Assembly: GCA_031290675.1 (NCBI GenBank)
Contig: JAITNC010000075.1
Location: 1-8,325, forward strand
DNA from: Campylobacteraceae bacterium
GTDB lineage: Bacteria > Campylobacterota > Campylobacteria > Campylobacterales > Campylobacteraceae
Reading direction: 5' to 3'
DNA: 8,325 nt
The position numbers and the translations under genes were made by a program. The notes under the pieces are model-generated. The model ran no database searches, had not been told where the DNA came from, and saw only the letters and a program-made list of their open reading frames with translations. Position 1 is the stretch's first letter; each line of letters opens with the position of its first letter. Below are positions 6,809 through 8,325 of this stretch, piece after piece.

Positions 6809-7377
6809 TATTTTAATTCCACAAAATTTTTATATATTTTAAGTCCGTTTTCGTGCGACTTTTCAGGGTGCGGCTGAAAACCGAAGATATTTCCCTTTTG
6901 CACGGCGCTCACAAAGTCATATCCGTAGTGAGTGAGTGCGACAGTGTATTTTTCGTCTGTTACGACGTGAAAACTATGTACAAAGTAAAGATATGTGCCG
7001 TTGTTGATATCTTTCAAAAGTGGGTTTTCACGCTTTATTTTCAGAGAGTTCCAGCCCATATGAGGCACTTTCAACTTCTCGTCAAACCTGTTTTTGTCAA
7101 ACATCACAACTTCACCGCTAACCAGACCAAGTCCGGCGTTACTTCCAAACTCTTCGCTTTTTTCAAACAAAAGCTGCATTCCAAGACAGACGCCAAGAAG
7201 CGGTTTGCCCTGCGCCGCGAACTCTTTTACGGCTTCACTCATACCGTTTTGATTTAGAAATTTCATAGCGTCGCCAAATGCTCCAACGCCGGGAAGTATG
7301 GCTTTTTCGCCGACCTTCTCAACAGCGTTGATGACACTTTGCAAATTTCCCATCTTATAATCAATCAAAGCAATCAC
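6808..7377 (-). CDS. hisH: Imidazole glycerol phosphate synthase, glutamine amidotransferase subunit, with short N-terminal deletion
   Basis: HisH hydrolyses glutamine and passes ammonia to HisF, which makes imidazole glycerol phosphate and AICAR from PRFAR. The class I amidotransferase triad is intact: nucleophile Cys64 in GVCLGMQLL, His170 and Glu172 in [14 protein letters not shown] (29-32), the oxyanion-strand region, and PHMGWN (105-110) are also present. At 189 residues it is a little short. From [13 protein letters not shown] the chain goes straight into ILPGVG, whereas E. coli HisH, recalled from memory, has 15 more residues there, covering the usual beta-2 strand and following helix. 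The reading frame is clean through this point. The start is GTG at 7375-7377, chosen because [11 protein letters not shown] matches the family N-terminus and AAGGTG precedes it; it overlaps the upstream PDC gene by 17 nt. Activity depends on whether the fold tolerates the deletion. Confidence 0.88.
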   Translation of the reverse strand: MIALIDYKMGNLQSVINAVEKVGEKAILPGVGAFGDAMKFLNQNGMSEAVKEFAAQGKPLLGVCLGMQLLFEKSEEFGSNAGLGLVSGEVVMFDKNRFDEKLKVPHMGWNSLKIKRENPLLKDINNGTYLYFVHSFHVVTDEKYTVALTHYGYDFVSAVQKGNIFGFQPHPEKSHENGLKIYKNFVELK

Positions 7378-8281
7378 GTTTCACCTTTTTCTTATCTACC
7401 AATCTCAAATAAACAGAAAGTCCAATCAACAGAAATGTTACTCCGGCAAGCAGCAAAACGGCATAAATGATATTTTCAGTCTGCTCTTTTGCGGCAAATT
7501 TAAACACGAGCATCAAAGACTCAATGGCGAGTGCGATGACTATTGAACCAAGAAATCTTACCATAGTTTTGTGGATTCCCATACGTTCTTTTTTGCTATG
7601 GCCTAGCACTTCTTCCTCAAAAATGGTCTTTACCAAGTCAAAAATCGCCAAAGACAGCGTGAGAAGTATCGTGGCTCTGAACAGCTCCTCTATGTTTATC
7701 GCGCTCAGGTTTAAGCCGCTAAATATGAGATTTTCAATGCCGTGAAAAAATACTACGGAGGAGATGAGAAAGAGGGCTATTGAAAACAGCGTGTAGATAA
7801 CTTTTGAGAAATTGGCAGAAAAAGTGTCAAGTTTTGTCATTCCTGAAATTCTCAAAACATCTTTTAGCGATATATCTATGCAGATGACGTACAGCAAAAC
7901 GCCCTTGTCATCGTAGAGAGGAAATGCTGAGGTAACGCACAAATCGTTTGTGAGGCTTGAGGGGTAAGGGTCTGTCAAAACGCACCGTTTTTCTTTGACT
8001 GTTCGGTAAAAATACGCCTTTGAACTTCTGTCTGTCCCCTTGCCCGCGACAAACGCTCTGGTTTTTGATATGTTGTCTATGACTTGCTCGCCTTTGTGGT
8101 CTAACACATACAGAGCCTCAAAACTATCAACTTCGTGAGCGATTTTGTCAAGCCTCGTCAATACGTGCTCAAGCACAGGCTCGGGCATATGATTTTGCAG
8201 ATTTCTCGTGAAAAGATAGCACAAGTAAGCTCTCGCCTGATAGCGAACTTCAGAAAATCGCTGAATATCTCTGACGGTCAT
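7361..8281 (-). CDS. PDC-like sensor domain membrane protein with four helices
   Basis: The protein has 306 residues and no enzymatic motif. The N-terminal half (about 35-145) resembles a PDC/Cache-type ligand-binding domain: LYVLDHKGEQVIDN, then DRSSKAYFYRTVKEKR, TDPYPSSL, and a closing strand pair around TSAFPLYDDKGVLLYVICIDISL. Four membrane helices follow at about 160-180, 203-220, 241-261 and 271-292. There is no N-terminal signal or helix. The loop between helices 2 and 3 and the C-terminal tail are Lys/Arg-rich, while the helix 1-2 loop is poor in positive charge; the positive-inside rule therefore puts both ends and the sensor domain in the cytoplasm. No kinase, GGDEF, EAL or methyl-accepting domain follows, so any output is unknown. 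AAAGGA supports the ATG. The gene overlaps hisH by 17 nt and probably starts the transcription unit. Family assignment is by pattern only. Confidence 0.75.
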   Translation of the reverse strand: MTVRDIQRFSEVRYQARAYLCYLFTRNLQNHMPEPVLEHVLTRLDKIAHEVDSFEALYVLDHKGEQVIDNISKTRAFVAGKGTDRSSKAYFYRTVKEKRCVLTDPYPSSLTNDLCVTSAFPLYDDKGVLLYVICIDISLKDVLRISGMTKLDTFSANFSKVIYTLFSIALFLISSVVFFHGIENLIFSGLNLSAINIEELFRATILLTLSLAIFDLVKTIFEEEVLGHSKKERMGIHKTMVRFLGSIVIALAIESLMLVFKFAAKEQTENIIYAVLLLAGVTFLLIGLSVYLRLVDKKKVKRDCFD

Positions 8282-8310
8282 GTATAAGTCCTTTTGTAAT
8301 GATAAACGTT

Positions 8311-8316
8311 ATTGTA
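8311..8316 (-). promoter_or_regulatory. Candidate -10 element for the PDC-hisH-hisA unit
   Basis: TACAAT (five of six consensus bases on the minus strand) lies 29 bases before the ATG at 8281, giving a likely start near 8304 and a leader of about 22 nt containing AAAGGA. The -35 region would fall outside the window, so the promoter cannot be judged fully. Confidence 0.3.
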
Positions 8317-8325
8317 GCGGTATTT

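Noticed and set aside
6808..7377. HisH as a pseudogene
   Set aside because: Despite the apparent 15-residue deletion the frame is intact, the catalytic triad is present and translational coupling to hisA is kept, so it is annotated as a gene with an anomaly.
1..8325. Mobile element, CRISPR array, tRNA or rRNA
   Set aside because: No transposase, integrase, regular long repeats or RNA gene signature was seen; all long genes are housekeeping or biosynthetic, in tight operons.

Overview
The window looks like chromosomal DNA of a free-living Campylobacterota (a Sulfurimonas/Sulfuricurvum-like bacterium). This rests on protein style and on the gene order prmA-ftsH-psd-like-pssA, which I recall from Campylobacter jejuni and Helicobacter pylori; no search was run. 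Every supported gene lies on the minus strand, so transcription runs from high to low coordinates. Coding density is high, and there is no sign of mobile DNA, tRNA, rRNA or CRISPR.

In order of transcription: (1) 8281-6098 is a three-gene unit: a four-helix membrane protein with an N-terminal PDC-like sensor domain, then hisH and hisA. The first two genes overlap by 17 nt and the last two by 1 nt (TAATG). (2) 6097-6012 is an 86-nt AT-rich gap with candidate promoter elements, phased ATACT repeats and an inverted repeat. (3) 6011-1779 is a tight membrane-maintenance unit: prmA (ribosomal protein L11 methyltransferase), ftsH (membrane AAA+ protease), a short phosphatidylserine decarboxylase gene and pssA (phosphatidylserine synthase), with gaps of 3, 12 and 3 nt. 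(4) 1778-1581 is the longest stretch without an obvious gene (198 nt). It holds a 34-codon ORF with a strong ribosome binding site whose last 11 residues include six leucines. It is preceded by a near-consensus promoter inside the end of pssA. (5) 1580-66 is leuA, the first committed enzyme of leucine synthesis, followed by a bidirectional terminator at 25-63.

The best candidate for something undescribed is the promoter / leucine-rich mini-ORF / leuA arrangement. It has the layout of an amino-acid leader-peptide attenuator. However, the DNA between mini-ORF and leuA is too AT-rich for a classical terminator, while the clustered Leu codons contain CTCCT, complementary to the leuA ribosome binding site, so a translational switch is a fair alternative. 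The second oddity is HisH, which by comparison with E. coli HisH from memory lacks about 15 residues near the N-terminus although its catalytic triad is intact. The PDC protein has no N-terminal membrane helix, and charge distribution predicts that its sensor domain is cytoplasmic.

Functionally the window joins histidine synthesis (hisH, hisA), protein quality control and ribosome modification (ftsH, prmA), phosphatidylethanolamine synthesis (pssA makes phosphatidylserine; the Psd-like protein would decarboxylate it) and leucine synthesis (leuA).
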